Assembly: GCA_023053545.1 (NCBI GenBank)
Contig: JAKZAN010000001.1
Location: 9,940,565 to 10,004,564, forward strand
Length of the DNA: 64,000 nucleotides
DNA from: Lepidurus packardi
Taxonomy: Eukaryota; Arthropoda; Branchiopoda; Notostraca; Triopsidae
Reading direction: 5' to 3'
In this document: piece by piece, positions 62,915-64,000 of the stretch
How positions within the stretch are numbered: position 1 is the stretch's first letter
Layout: every line of letters begins with the position of its first letter
Translations under genes and position numbers: made by a program
The notes under the pieces: model-generated
Database searches by the model: none
Told to the model about the DNA's origin: nothing
What the model saw: only the letters and a program-made list of their open reading frames with translations

Positions 62915-64000
62915 AGAAGACTAGAAGAGTCCCTCTTAAAAATCTGAAAGTTGAGCATCCCAATCAACTTGTTGCAATGGATATTTTAGGGCCGCTTCCT
63001 GAAACAGCACAGGGTAACCGATATATTTTGGTTGTTGGAGATCTTTTTAGCAAGTGGATCGAAGCGTTTCCTATTCGGGATCAAGAAAGTAAAACAGTGG
63101 CTAGCAAATTTTTTAATGAATACGTGTGCCGATTTGGATCGCCCATTCAGTTGCATTCCGATCAAGGACGGAATTTTGAATCTAAATTGCTGGGTGAGGT
63201 GTGCCAGTTGTTGAACATCCAGAAAACTCGTACGACGCCTTATCATCCCCCAGAGCGACGGATTTGTGGAACGCGCCAACAGAACAACTTTAGCGGGGTT
63301 AAGCAAACTGTTGGAAGCGGGGGATGACACTTGGGACGAGTTGTTACCCAAAGTATTAATGGCTTACCGATCTGGAGTTCAGTCATCAACGAAGTTTTCT
63401 CCGGCTATGTTAAGGTTTGGTCGGGAGTTGCGTTTGCCGGAAGATTTGATTTTTCAAGGAGCAAACATGGATGGAGTGAACAACGGTAAAGTCCTTGAGA
63501 CAGATTACGCTTCAGAGTTGCAGAAGAATCTTATCAACGTGTATAAGATGGCCCAAACAAATTTACATATTTCTTATGGACGGGAGAAAGAACAGTATGA
63601 TAAGTTACTGCACGGAAAGCGATATTTGTTAGGAGACTAGGTGTTACTGAAAATAGTTCCTAAAAGAGGAAAGCATGTGAAATTTCACCGTCCTTGGGAA
63701 GGTCCGTATACGGTTATTAAAGTAATTAGTGAAGAAGTGTTAAGAATCAAGCATGATCAGTCAGGGCGACGGAAAGTTGTTCACTCTAATAATGTTAAGC
63801 CGTATTTGGTTCCTGAGAGTGCAACTTCTCAACAAGAGAGTACGTCTCTGCGTAAAGACAATGAGGAAGTAGTGGATGATCTTGCTGCAGGTGAAGAGGC
63901 TGCACAGAAATCAAGAGAAAGAAGCACGCAAGAAGAGCGGTATTTGAACACAAGTGATTGGGTTATTGTGGACAGTGAAGTGGAAGAGCCGGCTGTTGAT
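62915..64000 (+). pseudogene. Gypsy-2 integrase core and C-terminus
   Basis: Resumes right of BEL-1: LVAMDILGPLPETAQGNRY with the first catalytic Asp, LHSDQGRNFESKLL with the second, then a 1-base frame change near 63250 before the third (VERANRTTLAGL). A stop at 63638-63640 is followed by the C-terminal domain (FHRPWEGPYTVIKV, HSNNVKPYL) and an acidic tail that runs off the window. Confidence 0.85.

Larger units (their letters stand above)
40992..64000 (+). mobile_element. Gypsy-2 LTR retrotransposon, host of two nested insertions, runs off the window
   Basis: Pieces in order: LTR (40992), gag (41228-42092), protease (about 42150-42505), RT first part (to 43494), PIF-2 insertion, RT second part and RNase H (54866-55660), integrase zinc region (to 56163), BEL-1 insertion, integrase core and C-terminus (62915 to the end). 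Removing both insertions with one copy of each target duplication restores collinearity, which shows this is one element. It interrupts hAT-3 at its left. Confidence 0.88.

Overview
The window is nuclear DNA of an invertebrate animal, most likely an arthropod. Every host gene has spliceosomal introns, many of only 45-70 bp. The dynein, Fanconi and ciliary genes are animal proteins, and stretches of the dynein tail read closer to the arthropod than to the vertebrate version as I remember them. A crustacean with compact introns would fit, but the species cannot be named from sequence alone.

Region 1 (1-15.5 kb) is gene-dense. On the minus strand lie the 5' half of cytoplasmic dynein heavy chain 1 (20 exons, tail to AAA1) and, 0.6 kb upstream, FANCL. 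FANCL is head-to-head with ACTMAP (actin maturation protease) across 173 bp. IFT43 follows on the plus strand and converges with SDHD (complex II small anchor subunit) across 125 bp. SDHD is in turn head-to-head with an unidentified gene of which only a first exon is visible. Two small DNA-transposon derivatives sit in dynein introns.

Region 2 (15.5-29.3 kb) is layered transposons. It holds a LINE scrap, a PIF/Harbinger transposase, an LTR-element remnant split by a 3649-bp hAT with an 8-bp target duplication, and a minus-strand LINE split by a 2706-bp TTAA-flanked element. That last element resembles Kolobok and carries a THAP gene plus, on the other strand, a cysteine-rich protein that looks like the P2X7 C-terminal domain.

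Region 3 (29.3-38.8 kb) contains phosphatidylserine decarboxylase (PISD) with an unusual self-cleavage motif (FAST instead of LGST), a broken Gypsy element, a hAT with perfect 8-bp TSDs, and a truncated second copy of the PISD 5' exons.

Region 4 (38.8-64 kb) is a nest. A ZMYM1-like hAT is broken by a Gypsy element (LTR at 40992) that runs past the window end. That Gypsy is split at its RT active-site motif by a PIF/Harbinger element (43495-54862, TSD TTA), and in its integrase by a nearly pristine BEL/Pao element (56164-62914, TSD AGAAGA) with one intact 1935-codon ORF. Inside the PIF element are a hAT end, a 100-N assembly gap, a Gypsy 3' half, a second PIF fragment and a further Gypsy with identical LTR segments. 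The nesting gives a relative order of insertion. I found no RNA genes and no CRISPR arrays.
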